64,000 nucleotides of DNA from JADHMP01 sp016779985. Its GTDB lineage: Bacteria > Bacteroidota > Bacteroidia > Flavobacteriales > Flavobacteriaceae. The stretch covers positions 1 to 64,000 of the forward strand of contig JADHMP010000006.1 of assembly GCA_016779985.1 (NCBI GenBank). The letters are read 5' to 3'. The translations under genes were made by a program, and so were the position numbers. The first letter of the stretch is position 1. The number at the start of each line of letters is the position of its first letter. The notes under the pieces were generated by a model, which ran no database searches, was not told the origin of the DNA, and saw nothing but the letters and a program-made list of their open reading frames with translations. This document shows, one piece after another, positions 6,787 to 15,161 of the stretch.

Positions 6787-8910
6787 TTAGGGATTAAACC
6801 AATAATTAATTTTAAAGGTTAAATTCCAACCTCTTGAAAAAGTGGGAATATTCACTTCATTGCTATTAAAGACAATAAAAATATCTGATGCAGGTTTATA
6901 ACGCCATTGTAATCTAGAATTGAAATTCCACAAATTCAATTGCTCATTATATTGAAATAAGTTAGAAAAAAACAAGGTATTGGTCAGGGTTAAGTTGGCC
7001 TTCATTCCTAAAAGCCAAAAGGGGTTCGTGTTCCAAGGGCTTCGAAGTTTAATATAATTGTAGTTGACAATGGAATTGAGCTCTAAAAAGGGTTGAAACC
7101 GATAACTAAATTCACCAAAAAAAGCACTTCTTTTTCCCTTTTCATAATAGCCCCCAGTTAGTGCTTCTAGAGAATAAGTAAATCTATTTTGAGGTTTTGA
7201 ATTGTAGGTCAGTTCCCAACTTGTCCAACGATGTGTAGTACCCCCTTCCAAAAGGGCTACTTGAGTTCGAAGAGGATCAAAATCTGACAGCAATGTGATG
7301 AATTGATTGTTCATACCAACAGAAAACTGACTTCTATTTTTAAAATTGAATCTATAAGAAAACGTATTTATTTGGTCCTTTTCATCTAAATTGGTATCAA
7401 AAAAATAAACTCTTCCAAATCGTGGGCCATGAGATAACAGAGGGGTTTCCCCTTCCGTATAAAAAAGATGCCCCAAATCTCCTTGCAATTTAAAATAGTC
7501 AGTCCTTGGAACATACCCAACCTCAGCACTATAATTTCCTGAGATATATTCTTGTTGTAAAAGGGCATTCCAGCGTGTAGACTGATAACTTATATGAGAG
7601 GCAAAAACAGTTCCTTTTTTTGCTCTTTCAGGGTTAAATGATTGTAAAAACATAAGTTTACCATTCCATAAATTATCTGCAGAAAAATAGTTGTATTCAA
7701 TACCAGCATTTCTGTTGGGATTCGAAGCAGCTATTGCTTTATCTTTCCAAGGCTGTTTATTAATAAAAATGAAGTTTATGTTAGAACGATCTAATACCTT
7801 TTTCTGAATGGTTAGGACCCCAAAATTAGCTGCATTCAATCCTTGTTCAATATCTTTTTGTGTTTGAATGTTCATTAGCCCCAAGCGCCAATTTTCATCA
7901 ATATTTCCGCTTAAGCGAGCCCCTCCCACTATAGGAACTTGAAGACCAATTCTACGAGAAAAAAAAGGCCGTATGGTTTTATATCCAAAATTGGTGAAAA
8001 GGTCGGCATTCTCTAAAAAAAATTGTCTCCGTTCAGGAAAAAAGAGCTCAAAGCGATCTAGGTTGGTTATTTGTTGGTCGACTTCTGCTTGGGAAAAATC
8101 AGGATTGATGGTTAGATCAAGATTCAGGGCAGAGGTTATATTGTATTTTACGTCTCCTCCTATTTTGAACTCATTTTGTGTCTTTTTCTGAAAATCTTGA
8201 TTCAGAATATTTGATACATAAGGAATAATGGAGACATTACTACCCTGTTGAGGAGGGGGCGTGTTCCATACCAAAGTGCCTGCATAGGAAAGTGTGACAG
8301 AAGGAAATTGCCTGGGCACTGGAGCCCAACTTGATTTTTCACTGGCTTTCAAATCTAGGCGACTAAAATTGATTCCCCATTCGGTGATATTAGAATCAAA
8401 TCGGATAGATTTGAAAGGAATCGCAATTTCACAGACCCATTTTTCTTCATCAAATTGAACTTGAGAATACCATTTAGCATCCCAATTCAAGTCGACATTT
8501 CTTCCGTCAAACATCGTGCCGTCCCATTGCGCCCCATAGGCGTTCAATCCAAAAGTAAAACCTGTGCTCCTATTGTTAAAAGGATCAATGGCCACTAAAA
8601 AATTGTCATTCTTGCCAAATGAAAAATCTCTTTTTAATGATTCTACTACATAATCACCCTGCACTTCATTGTTAAAAAAAATGATTGCCATATAAAGAAA
8701 TTCATCATCATAACTGAGTCTCGCTTCTGAAAATTGAGTGGCTTTTCCAGTGTCAATTGGAGTGATCATAAAGAAGTCTTTTGCGACTTCAGCGTTTGCC
8801 CAAGTGAGCTCATCTAAGACACCATCAATTTTAATTTTTTCTGTGGTCTTCTCTATAGAAAGGCGATATTTTTCTGCATTGATTTGCGCTGGACAATACC
8901 AAGCCACCAA
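6787..8910 (-). CDS. DUF5916 protein with N-terminal CBM9-like domain
   Basis: After the signal region, residues 20-210 form a CBM9-like sandwich ('KIKIDGVLDELTWANAEVA', 'LYMAIIFFNN', 'NDNFLVAIDPFNNRSTGFTFGLNAYG', 'WVCEIAIPFKSIRF'). The remaining ~490 residues are the DUF5916 region, which is rich in alternating aromatic strands and ends in a Phe-containing strand, as in an outer-membrane beta-barrel. DUF5916 proteins are common in Bacteroidota and their function is not established. The start is uncertain. The GTG at 8910 would give only 'MVAWYCPAQ', but the frame continues upstream as ...KKYKARNSFLHYLLVGCLVAW..., a proper signal peptide that has no ATG, GTG or TTG at its head. The 280 bp upstream hold no other gene. 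Confidence 0.85.
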   Translation of the reverse strand: MVAWYCPAQINAEKYRLSIEKTTEKIKIDGVLDELTWANAEVAKDFFMITPIDTGKATQFSEARLSYDDEFLYMAIIFFNNEVQGDYVVESLKRDFSFGKNDNFLVAIDPFNNRSTGFTFGLNAYGAQWDGTMFDGRNVDLNWDAKWYSQVQFDEEKWVCEIAIPFKSIRFDSNITEWGINFSRLDLKASEKSSWAPVPRQFPSVTLSYAGTLVWNTPPPQQGSNVSIIPYVSNILNQDFQKKTQNEFKIGGDVKYNITSALNLDLTINPDFSQAEVDQQITNLDRFELFFPERRQFFLENADLFTNFGYKTIRPFFSRRIGLQVPIVGGARLSGNIDENWRLGLMNIQTQKDIEQGLNAANFGVLTIQKKVLDRSNINFIFINKQPWKDKAIAASNPNRNAGIEYNYFSADNLWNGKLMFLQSFNPERAKKGTVFASHISYQSTRWNALLQQEYISGNYSAEVGYVPRTDYFKLQGDLGHLFYTEGETPLLSHGPRFGRVYFFDTNLDEKDQINTFSYRFNFKNRSQFSVGMNNQFITLLSDFDPLRTQVALLEGGTTHRWTSWELTYNSKPQNRFTYSLEALTGGYYEKGKRSAFFGEFSYRFQPFLELNSIVNYNYIKLRSPWNTNPFWLLGMKANLTLTNTLFFSNLFQYNEQLNLWNFNSRLQWRYKPASDIFIVFNSNEVNIPTFSRGWNLTFKINYWFNP

Positions 8911-9190
8911 ACATCCAACTAATAAATAATGTAGAAATGAATTTCTAGCTTTATACTTTTTTAGAGTTGACTCTAATTTAGCATGTATTTTGTGCGGGGA
9001 ATGAAGAATAACTTTTGTATTGTTTTAGACTACTAAAATACTAATTCTGATTTGTTTTTATAATTATTCTTTCCCATTTGATTCTTTCTATCAAAAGAAA
9101 AATATCTTTTTTGAAGATTACTGAAGTCAATAGAACCTAAAAACTCTAAACTTTTATAACTTTAAAATCGTTGATAAAATAATTAAAGTC

Positions 9191-9712
9191 TTGAGAATAA
9201 ATTTTGCCCTAGTTTCAGCTATCATTCTTTTATCTTTTTCGAGTCCTCTCTGGGCACAAAGCTTTTTATATGAAAATTTTGAGTATGAAATGCCCATTCA
9301 ACAAGCCAAAGCACTTTTAAAAAAGAACAAAAAGACATTTAAAAATATTAAATTAGGATCTGGAACGTCCTATGCTATCCGGCGAGCTTCTCTCAAACAA
9401 AAAAACCAAAAGGTTTATGCTATCACCCTGACAAGCAAAAAGAATTTAACCCTGAAAGAAGCCACATCCTATTTAAAAAAGTCTCGTTCGTATTATGAAA
9501 AATTAGGATATGTAGTGGTTTATGCTGATCCTAATTGGAATGCACCGCTACTTAGAGACCCCAACAAACCCTGTATTAGGCTAGTTGATCAAGAAAGAAA
9601 AAAAATGATCGAGTTTGAGCCTATTGGTCAAGGTGCTATTTATAATCTCTACATTACAATTTATAATTATGATTGGTTTGTTGAAAAAATAACGGGAAAA
9701 TCAAAATCATAA
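9191..9712 (+). CDS. Secreted hypothetical protein (173 aa)
   Basis: A TTG at 9191 starts a good Sec signal, MRINFALVSAIILLSF... ending in PLWAQ; no ATG gives a better start. The mature part is basic and has 'EYEMPIQQAKALLKKNKKTFKNI' followed by a strand-rich half. No known domain was recognised. The last 6 bp overlap the stop of the convergent DUF3078 gene, so the two genes end tail to tail with no terminator between them. Confidence 0.7.
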   Translation: MRINFALVSAIILLSFSSPLWAQSFLYENFEYEMPIQQAKALLKKNKKTFKNIKLGSGTSYAIRRASLKQKNQKVYAITLTSKKNLTLKEATSYLKKSRSYYEKLGYVVVYADPNWNAPLLRDPNKPCIRLVDQERKKMIEFEPIGQGAIYNLYITIYNYDWFVEKITGKSKS

Positions 9713-10651
9713 ATCCATATTAAAACCTACTCCAAAAAGCTCCCTCAATTGGAGCCGCTGAATTAAGTCGTCATCATAGAGCATATGAATCACAAAATTC
9801 ATCGAAACCCAGTCATTAACTTTCAAGCGGATATTGGTATTGAGATCAACGTCAATATTTTGAATTTTTTCTAAGTAGTTGATATAAAAATTAAATTTAT
9901 TTTCAAGAGTGATATTGGTCATAATTTCCGTTTTAAAAAATCCCGAAAAGGAAGCACCAAAGAAGAATTTGTTGTTTGTGCCTGCATCTACCCCAAAATA
10001 TTTTTCATTAGGTTCTAAGTCTTTCGTGAACAACTTTGAAACAAATAATATACGCGCTGTTAGTGGCGCTAAATTGGCCCAAAGTTTTTGTTCTTTTTTC
10101 AAATACCATCCCACACCACCCTGCGCATATGCGGGAGAAAAAATTCTTGAAATACGCTCCCTAAGTGCATCACCGTCTTGAGAATAGTAGCGATAGCCTG
10201 GGAGCATTTGCGTTTTTAGGTTAAAAAAAGCTGAGTAATTCCAATGCTGATTGATTTGTTTTCCAACCAAGGAGTTAATCTCAAAACGATCATCGGCTTT
10301 TTTTACAAACTTATCTCCAGAGATATATGTAGAACCAAGTGATAATAACACATTATTATCCCAAACCAACCCCCTTCGGTTAGAAAGGTTCAAATTATAA
10401 TCTAAAGCAAACAATGTTGTGATGGAACTTTCACCTCCAGAAATCCAGTTTGAAAAATAGGCCTGATTTAAGGTGAAACGTGTATTCCCATAAAATTTGG
10501 TGAGCAATCCTTGCCGTTCTTCTTGAATAACAGCATCAAATGGTAAAGAATCTTGAATCGCTTGGTTTTGAGCCCAAGTGGAGAAATATAGGAAACCTAA
10601 AGTGAGCAGTATAAAATACTTATTGATCAATAAAGTTTTAGGTTTTACCAT
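9707..10651 (-). CDS. DUF3078 outer-membrane-type protein
   Basis: A signal peptide (through 'FLYFSTWAQ', about residue 28) precedes a strand-rich chain with the DUF3078 pattern 'NQAYFSNWISGGESSITTLFALDYNLNL', 'RRGLVWDNNVLLSLGST' and 'DDRFEINSLVGKQI'. The C-terminus is 'LRELFGVGFNMDL'. DUF3078 proteins are predicted Bacteroidota outer-membrane barrels of unknown function. Its start overlaps the stop of the upstream FAD oxidoreductase gene by 7 bp, so the two are co-translated. Confidence 0.8.
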   Translation of the reverse strand: MVKPKTLLINKYFILLTLGFLYFSTWAQNQAIQDSLPFDAVIQEERQGLLTKFYGNTRFTLNQAYFSNWISGGESSITTLFALDYNLNLSNRRGLVWDNNVLLSLGSTYISGDKFVKKADDRFEINSLVGKQINQHWNYSAFFNLKTQMLPGYRYYSQDGDALRERISRIFSPAYAQGGVGWYLKKEQKLWANLAPLTARILFVSKLFTKDLEPNEKYFGVDAGTNNKFFFGASFSGFFKTEIMTNITLENKFNFYINYLEKIQNIDVDLNTNIRLKVNDWVSMNFVIHMLYDDDLIQRLQLRELFGVGFNMDL

Positions 10652-12531
10652 AACTTTCCATTGTGCTGAATTTCAACTGCAAAGGGATTGACTAAGGTAT
10701 CCAACAAAACTGCAAATTGACCTCTTGACATAGGGGCGTCTATATTAAAGGATTTAAAGGTAAACTTTCTTTTTATTTCATTAGGCATAGATAGCCATTT
10801 TGGCTTTTGTTCTTCGGGTAAGATAGTATTGAACCAAGCCAACACATTTTTTATTTTTGGGTGCTTAGGAAAAGGAAATTCTTTTATAGAAATCCAAGGA
10901 GCTAAATGAACTTCTGAAGCCTTGAGGGGTTTCTCTGGATAGAACCAGGTTTGGTTTTCCCAACCCACATTTTTTCCTACTCCCCTCAAAATTCCAGTTA
11001 CACCTATACGCTGATAAGGTTTAAAATGAGGGTGATTTTTAGGCACATCTAAAAAGGGTAATAAATAGCCTCCTGCCTCCAATAATTTTTTTTGAACTCG
11101 GCGAACGCTGATTTCCCTAGGAGGCTTATTTTCATTGTATGCAATAGCCGCCATAACGCCTGCGGCTTGCCCTAATTGAAGGACAACAGGTTGCAGTCGA
11201 GTGGTTCCATTGACAATATTTGAAACTGAAATGGATTTTTCAGTTATGATAAGGTTTTCTTCACTAGTTGGAATTAAACTACCCATTGGAATACTATAGG
11301 AAGGAACGGGATAAAAATGCAATTCGGGAAGTTCACTAGCCTTCGGATGGGCAGCATGATGATGATCCACGGGGTAGTCACCAACAGCAATAGCAGTTCT
11401 ATAAAGAGGTAAGGATTGATCATAGGGTTTGGCGATATAATTTACTGTTAATGTCACTTCTCCTACAATTCTTCTTGACTCTCTGTGATAAGGAATTAAA
11501 GGAAAGCCATCTTCAGTGGGAAATTCATTGGATGCAATTCCAAAATTTTTAAATCCTAGTTCGGTTTGTAAATAGTAGAGAAATTGAAGTGATTTTAACT
11601 TGGCTTTTTCATAGGCAACGTCTCGTTCTTCAGATGTCATTTCAATGGTGTTCGTATAAAAGTCATTTCCATTTATAGGCCAATTGATCATATATTTTTT
11701 ATTGGGCAATTTACCGTAGGTAATCATTTTATCTTTTGCCCACAAAACGCGATTCATTGAAGTACTGTCTTTACATTTTTTGTTTGCTGTAGCGCAATAA
11801 AACAGAGTAGGATCATAACCTTCTGGTTTGGAAATAGCCACTGGTTGATCGTATTCTTTGAGAATTAAAACAAACGTGAGGTCTTGAATCACATTATTAG
11901 CTTGAGGGGGAGCAATAGCTTCATTATATCGGTCTTTGCTATCCATTCCAACATGGTAGGGCACACCAATTGCTGCGGCTAGATCACCTAATTCAGTTGC
12001 ATCAATAAGTTGTGAAGAAATGATGGTTCTCTTCTTACCATCTTTTAATACACTCACTTTCCAGCCTTTTTCTATCTTTTCCACCGATTGCCATGGTGTT
12101 TCAAAAAAAACATCCAAGTTTTTTTCAGCTGTTGTCATGTTTGAAAAAATTGCTGCACCAATACTAGGTTCGAACATATGATTGCTCACCCATCCTGTTT
12201 TCAATGCCTCTGCAGAACCATAGCGCTGTATAAGACTGTCGCGAAATTCTCCCCAGATTCCTCCTGGTAGTTTTGTATTACCATCAACTGCACTTACTCC
12301 TGCCGATGTAAGCATGCCACCCAACCAAGGCCCTTTCTCAACCAACACTGTTTTGGCGCCTGCCCTTGCACTAGCCAGCGCAGCTGCTGTTCCAGCGGCT
12401 CCTCCACCAATTACTAACACTTCTGTTTTATGAACAGTTGTAGAACAACCAAGTTGTGAAACAACAAGGAGTACACAAAAGAAACATCGTATGATGTTTA
12501 ACCTAGGTTTAAATTTCATCTTTAAGCGCAT
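10645..12531 (-). CDS. Lipoprotein FAD-dependent oxidoreductase (PF12831-like)
   Basis: A lipoprotein signal ends in VSQLGC-S (lipobox LGC). It is followed at once by an FAD-binding Rossmann motif, VLVIGGGAAGTAAALASARAG, and 'VLVEKGPWLGGMLTSAGV'. The chain of 628 residues fits the FAD_oxidored family often labelled xanthan lyase-like in Bacteroidota. Substrates are mostly unknown; carbohydrate oxidation is suspected. The His-rich 'GDYPVDHHHAAHP' near residue 400 may be part of the active site. A downstream DUF3078 gene overlaps the stop. The true start may be the second Met (MKFKPRLN), which gives a shorter N-region. Confidence 0.8.
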   Translation of the reverse strand: MRLKMKFKPRLNIIRCFFCVLLVVSQLGCSTTVHKTEVLVIGGGAAGTAAALASARAGAKTVLVEKGPWLGGMLTSAGVSAVDGNTKLPGGIWGEFRDSLIQRYGSAEALKTGWVSNHMFEPSIGAAIFSNMTTAEKNLDVFFETPWQSVEKIEKGWKVSVLKDGKKRTIISSQLIDATELGDLAAAIGVPYHVGMDSKDRYNEAIAPPQANNVIQDLTFVLILKEYDQPVAISKPEGYDPTLFYCATANKKCKDSTSMNRVLWAKDKMITYGKLPNKKYMINWPINGNDFYTNTIEMTSEERDVAYEKAKLKSLQFLYYLQTELGFKNFGIASNEFPTEDGFPLIPYHRESRRIVGEVTLTVNYIAKPYDQSLPLYRTAIAVGDYPVDHHHAAHPKASELPELHFYPVPSYSIPMGSLIPTSEENLIITEKSISVSNIVNGTTRLQPVVLQLGQAAGVMAAIAYNENKPPREISVRRVQKKLLEAGGYLLPFLDVPKNHPHFKPYQRIGVTGILRGVGKNVGWENQTWFYPEKPLKASEVHLAPWISIKEFPFPKHPKIKNVLAWFNTILPEEQKPKWLSMPNEIKRKFTFKSFNIDAPMSRGQFAVLLDTLVNPFAVEIQHNGKLW

Positions 12532-12689
12532 TCAAGCAACGGTCATTAAATAAAAAAGTATTTTTCCATTCATTTTTATTAAAAACAGAATAAAAACCTA
12601 CTTTAAGGAGATTAAAATTACACAATATTTACAACAAAAAATTTGATTGAAACAAGCGGCGTGGTGATAAAAAATTTTTTTTTTTAGGA

Positions 12690-13391
12690 TTGATCTTTTT
12701 TTTTGCGAACTCGTGCCAAGACGATTTTAATGACATAAAGGAATTAAATGCATTTGAAAATAATGGTCAAATAATTGAAAATGATATTCGTTTTTTAGCT
12801 TTAGGAGACAGCTATTCAGTTGGAGAAGGTCTGGAAGATCAAAAAAATTGGCCTGAACGATTATTTGATTCTTTGAAAAAGAATGAAGATGATTTGTTTA
12901 CAGTCATTGGAGAAACTGGATTTTCTACTAGCGAGTTAACTCTTACTTTTGAAAATACTATACTTGAAAAGCCATACAATTTAATTTCAATTCAAATCGG
13001 TGTGAATGATCAATTTAGGGGTACAAGTTCGACTATTTTTAAAGAAGACTTTCAAGGGTTACTAAAAAGAATCAAGGAAAATAAACAAACAAGAAATGCT
13101 TCTATATTTGTGGTGTCAATCCCTGACTGGAGCTCAACCCCTTTCGGAGCAGATTGGGATCGCTCAAAAATCACAAAAGAGATTGACGAATACAATACCG
13201 TTTTAAAACAAATTTGCAATCTTAATAATCTTCTCTTCATAGATATTACAAAAATTTCTAGAAGTGATCCTAACAATTGGGCCTATGTGACACCAGACGG
13301 ACTTCACCCTAGCGCTTTGATGTATGGTCTTTGGTTGGATGAAATTTATTCTTTGGTTAAACGACTATTGAACTCATTTAATTTCAGATAG
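12690..13391 (+). CDS. SGNH/GDSL hydrolase lipoprotein, signal peptide out of frame
   Basis: The catalytic blocks are clear: GDSYS (Ser nucleophile), 'QIGVNDQF' (Gly and Asn oxyanion block) and 'DGLHPS' (Asp-His). SGNH hydrolases remove acyl groups from carbohydrates or lipids. The nearest in-frame start is a TTG at 12690, which yields only 'MIFFFANSC'. Upstream codons in the same frame extend the hydrophobic segment (KKFFFLGLIFFFANSC, lipobox ANSC) but contain no start. A GTG at 12664 would give the complete signal if one base were added to the A6-T11 run at 12669-12685. The gene is either phase-variable, inactivated, or misread at the homopolymer. Confidence 0.75.
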   Translation: MIFFFANSCQDDFNDIKELNAFENNGQIIENDIRFLALGDSYSVGEGLEDQKNWPERLFDSLKKNEDDLFTVIGETGFSTSELTLTFENTILEKPYNLISIQIGVNDQFRGTSSTIFKEDFQGLLKRIKENKQTRNASIFVVSIPDWSSTPFGADWDRSKITKEIDEYNTVLKQICNLNNLLFIDITKISRSDPNNWAYVTPDGLHPSALMYGLWLDEIYSLVKRLLNSFNFR

Positions 13392-13408
13392 AACCCTTTC
13401 ATTTCAAA

Positions 13409-13438
13409 AAAAAGCCTGTTCTAATGAACAAGCTTTTT
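13409..13438. terminator. Bidirectional terminator between convergent genes
   Basis: The stem AAAAAGCCTGTTC / GAACAAGCTTTTT with a TAAT loop lies between the SGNH gene (ends 13391) and susD1 (ends 13466). Both strands give a GC core followed by T residues, so it can stop transcription from both sides. Confidence 0.8.
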
Positions 13439-13465
13439 GAATTGCTATTTTAATATAATTTTAAA

Positions 13466-15151
13466 TCATTTAGCCCACCATAATTTTGTTCCTTGAACAT
13501 CGGGACCTTGAGTAGATAAAGCGGCTTCTAGATTTTCACCATTGCTGTTATAAGCTCCGCTACCATACCTCATTCTTTGTGGATAAGCACCATTTAAAGT
13601 CGTTCCTAAAGCATACAAATCTTTATCAGATACACCAGCATATAATTCAGCTGGATAACCAGAATCTCTCACTATGGCCCAACCTTCAAACCCATTAGTA
13701 AAATTGGCTAGCCATCTTTGAATTGCAATTTTTTCTAGTTGCTCTTCTGTAGAACCAGACAAGCTCCCCATGTTTTCATTATTAAGAAATGTATCAATAG
13801 AGGCCTCATCTACTCCCCATAATTTCATGGCATGACGAATGCCAGTTTGATAGTGGCCTTGAGCATCACCAGTAGCAAGACCCTTCACAATGGCTTCGGC
13901 AACCATCAAGTGACTGTCAGCAGCAGACATGACTATCCACGGGAAAATGGGTTTACCTGTATTTTTCTTATTGACCACAATATCTGCTGGCTTTGAGAAA
14001 AAGTCAGTATGGAGATAGGGTTTTGGTTTATCATTAGCCCTAGTTGGCGCGCCAATATAATTGGTGTTTTCTGGCATAGTGATGCTAACATCTGCATCCG
14101 TTTCTGTCAAAGTATAGGTAGCACCTGACTTATCAAAATGAGATTTCAAAAAGGCGATATGCTTATCGATTAGACTCACATTTTCTCCTTCTACTGGTTT
14201 TGTGATAGTAATAGTGCCTCCTTTGCTAGGCGTGGCATATTTAAATAACCTAGGATCGTTGTTATCTCTAAGAGCGTCTACCATCGAAGCGGCAAGATTC
14301 CAGTGCCCTCCTCCATAAAAAGAATGCCAAACATCACCATAAACAGCACTAGCCCAGGTGCTTATTTCTGTATCTCTTTGGATTAATGCATCTGTATCTC
14401 CAAGAACTCCCGCTGATATAGCCGAAGCCGCTGCTGCAGTAGAAAAATCATCACCATCAGCTCCATTAGCACGAAGAGCAATTCTAAGCTTTAAGCTATT
14501 TGCAAGGCTTTTCCATTTTTGCATGTCACCATTAAAAAATAAATCATTATCAGTTAGAATTTCAGGACCACTTCCTGTTGTGGAATTACTCCCTATTAAA
14601 GAAATCGCTTCATCTAATCCTGTGATTATTCCTTTGTATATATTCTTATGAGTATCATATTTTGGAGTCGTCACATCTGGATTGGAAGCCTCAGAAAATG
14701 GAACCATCCCAAAGGTGTCAGAATACATTTGATAATATAGCCCCTTCATAATGAGACTAATCGCATAATATTGATCGTTTTCCAATTCACCTCCTTCTTT
14801 AACGAAGTTAGTAAAGGCTGTCAATTGACTATTGTATCCAGACAACCAGCCATAAACAGCGCCGGTATATCCTGCGCTATAATCATAGCCCAACGCATCA
14901 CTCCACCAATTGGCACTAAATCCAAATGCGGTGTGACCTGCATATCGATCAACATGAATGATAGGTCCCCTCCAATAAGGATATCTGTTTGGAGCAAAAA
15001 GACCCGTTTGCACATTTGTAACAAAATACTTAGCACTTACATCTGATGAAGAGAGTGCGTTTGGTTGTTCGTTTATTTCATTAAAATCTTCGGTGCATGA
15101 CACTAGAAATAAAGCAAACAATCCAATCAAAATTAAACCTGTTTTTTTCAT
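13466..15151 (-). CDS. SusD/RagB-family lipoprotein (SusD1, SusD-like 2 type)
   Basis: MKKTGLILIGLFALFLVSC is a lipoprotein signal (lipobox LVSC), followed by 'TEDFNEINEQPNALSSSD', the usual start of the SusD_2 group. The 561-residue chain contains the helical TPR-like region ('ENDQYYAISLIMKGLYYQMYSDTFGMVPFSEA', 'MQKWKSLANSLKLRIALRA') and the C-terminal 'GTKLWWAK'. SusD proteins sit on the cell surface and cap a SusC TonB-dependent channel to catch an oligosaccharide or peptide. It starts 10 bp after its partner SusC1, which is interrupted by a stop codon, so its partner may be missing. It shares clear similarity with SusD2 in this window. Confidence 0.92.
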   Translation of the reverse strand: MKKTGLILIGLFALFLVSCTEDFNEINEQPNALSSSDVSAKYFVTNVQTGLFAPNRYPYWRGPIIHVDRYAGHTAFGFSANWWSDALGYDYSAGYTGAVYGWLSGYNSQLTAFTNFVKEGGELENDQYYAISLIMKGLYYQMYSDTFGMVPFSEASNPDVTTPKYDTHKNIYKGIITGLDEAISLIGSNSTTGSGPEILTDNDLFFNGDMQKWKSLANSLKLRIALRANGADGDDFSTAAAASAISAGVLGDTDALIQRDTEISTWASAVYGDVWHSFYGGGHWNLAASMVDALRDNNDPRLFKYATPSKGGTITITKPVEGENVSLIDKHIAFLKSHFDKSGATYTLTETDADVSITMPENTNYIGAPTRANDKPKPYLHTDFFSKPADIVVNKKNTGKPIFPWIVMSAADSHLMVAEAIVKGLATGDAQGHYQTGIRHAMKLWGVDEASIDTFLNNENMGSLSGSTEEQLEKIAIQRWLANFTNGFEGWAIVRDSGYPAELYAGVSDKDLYALGTTLNGAYPQRMRYGSGAYNSNGENLEAALSTQGPDVQGTKLWWAK

Positions 15152-15161
15152 TTTATTTTTT

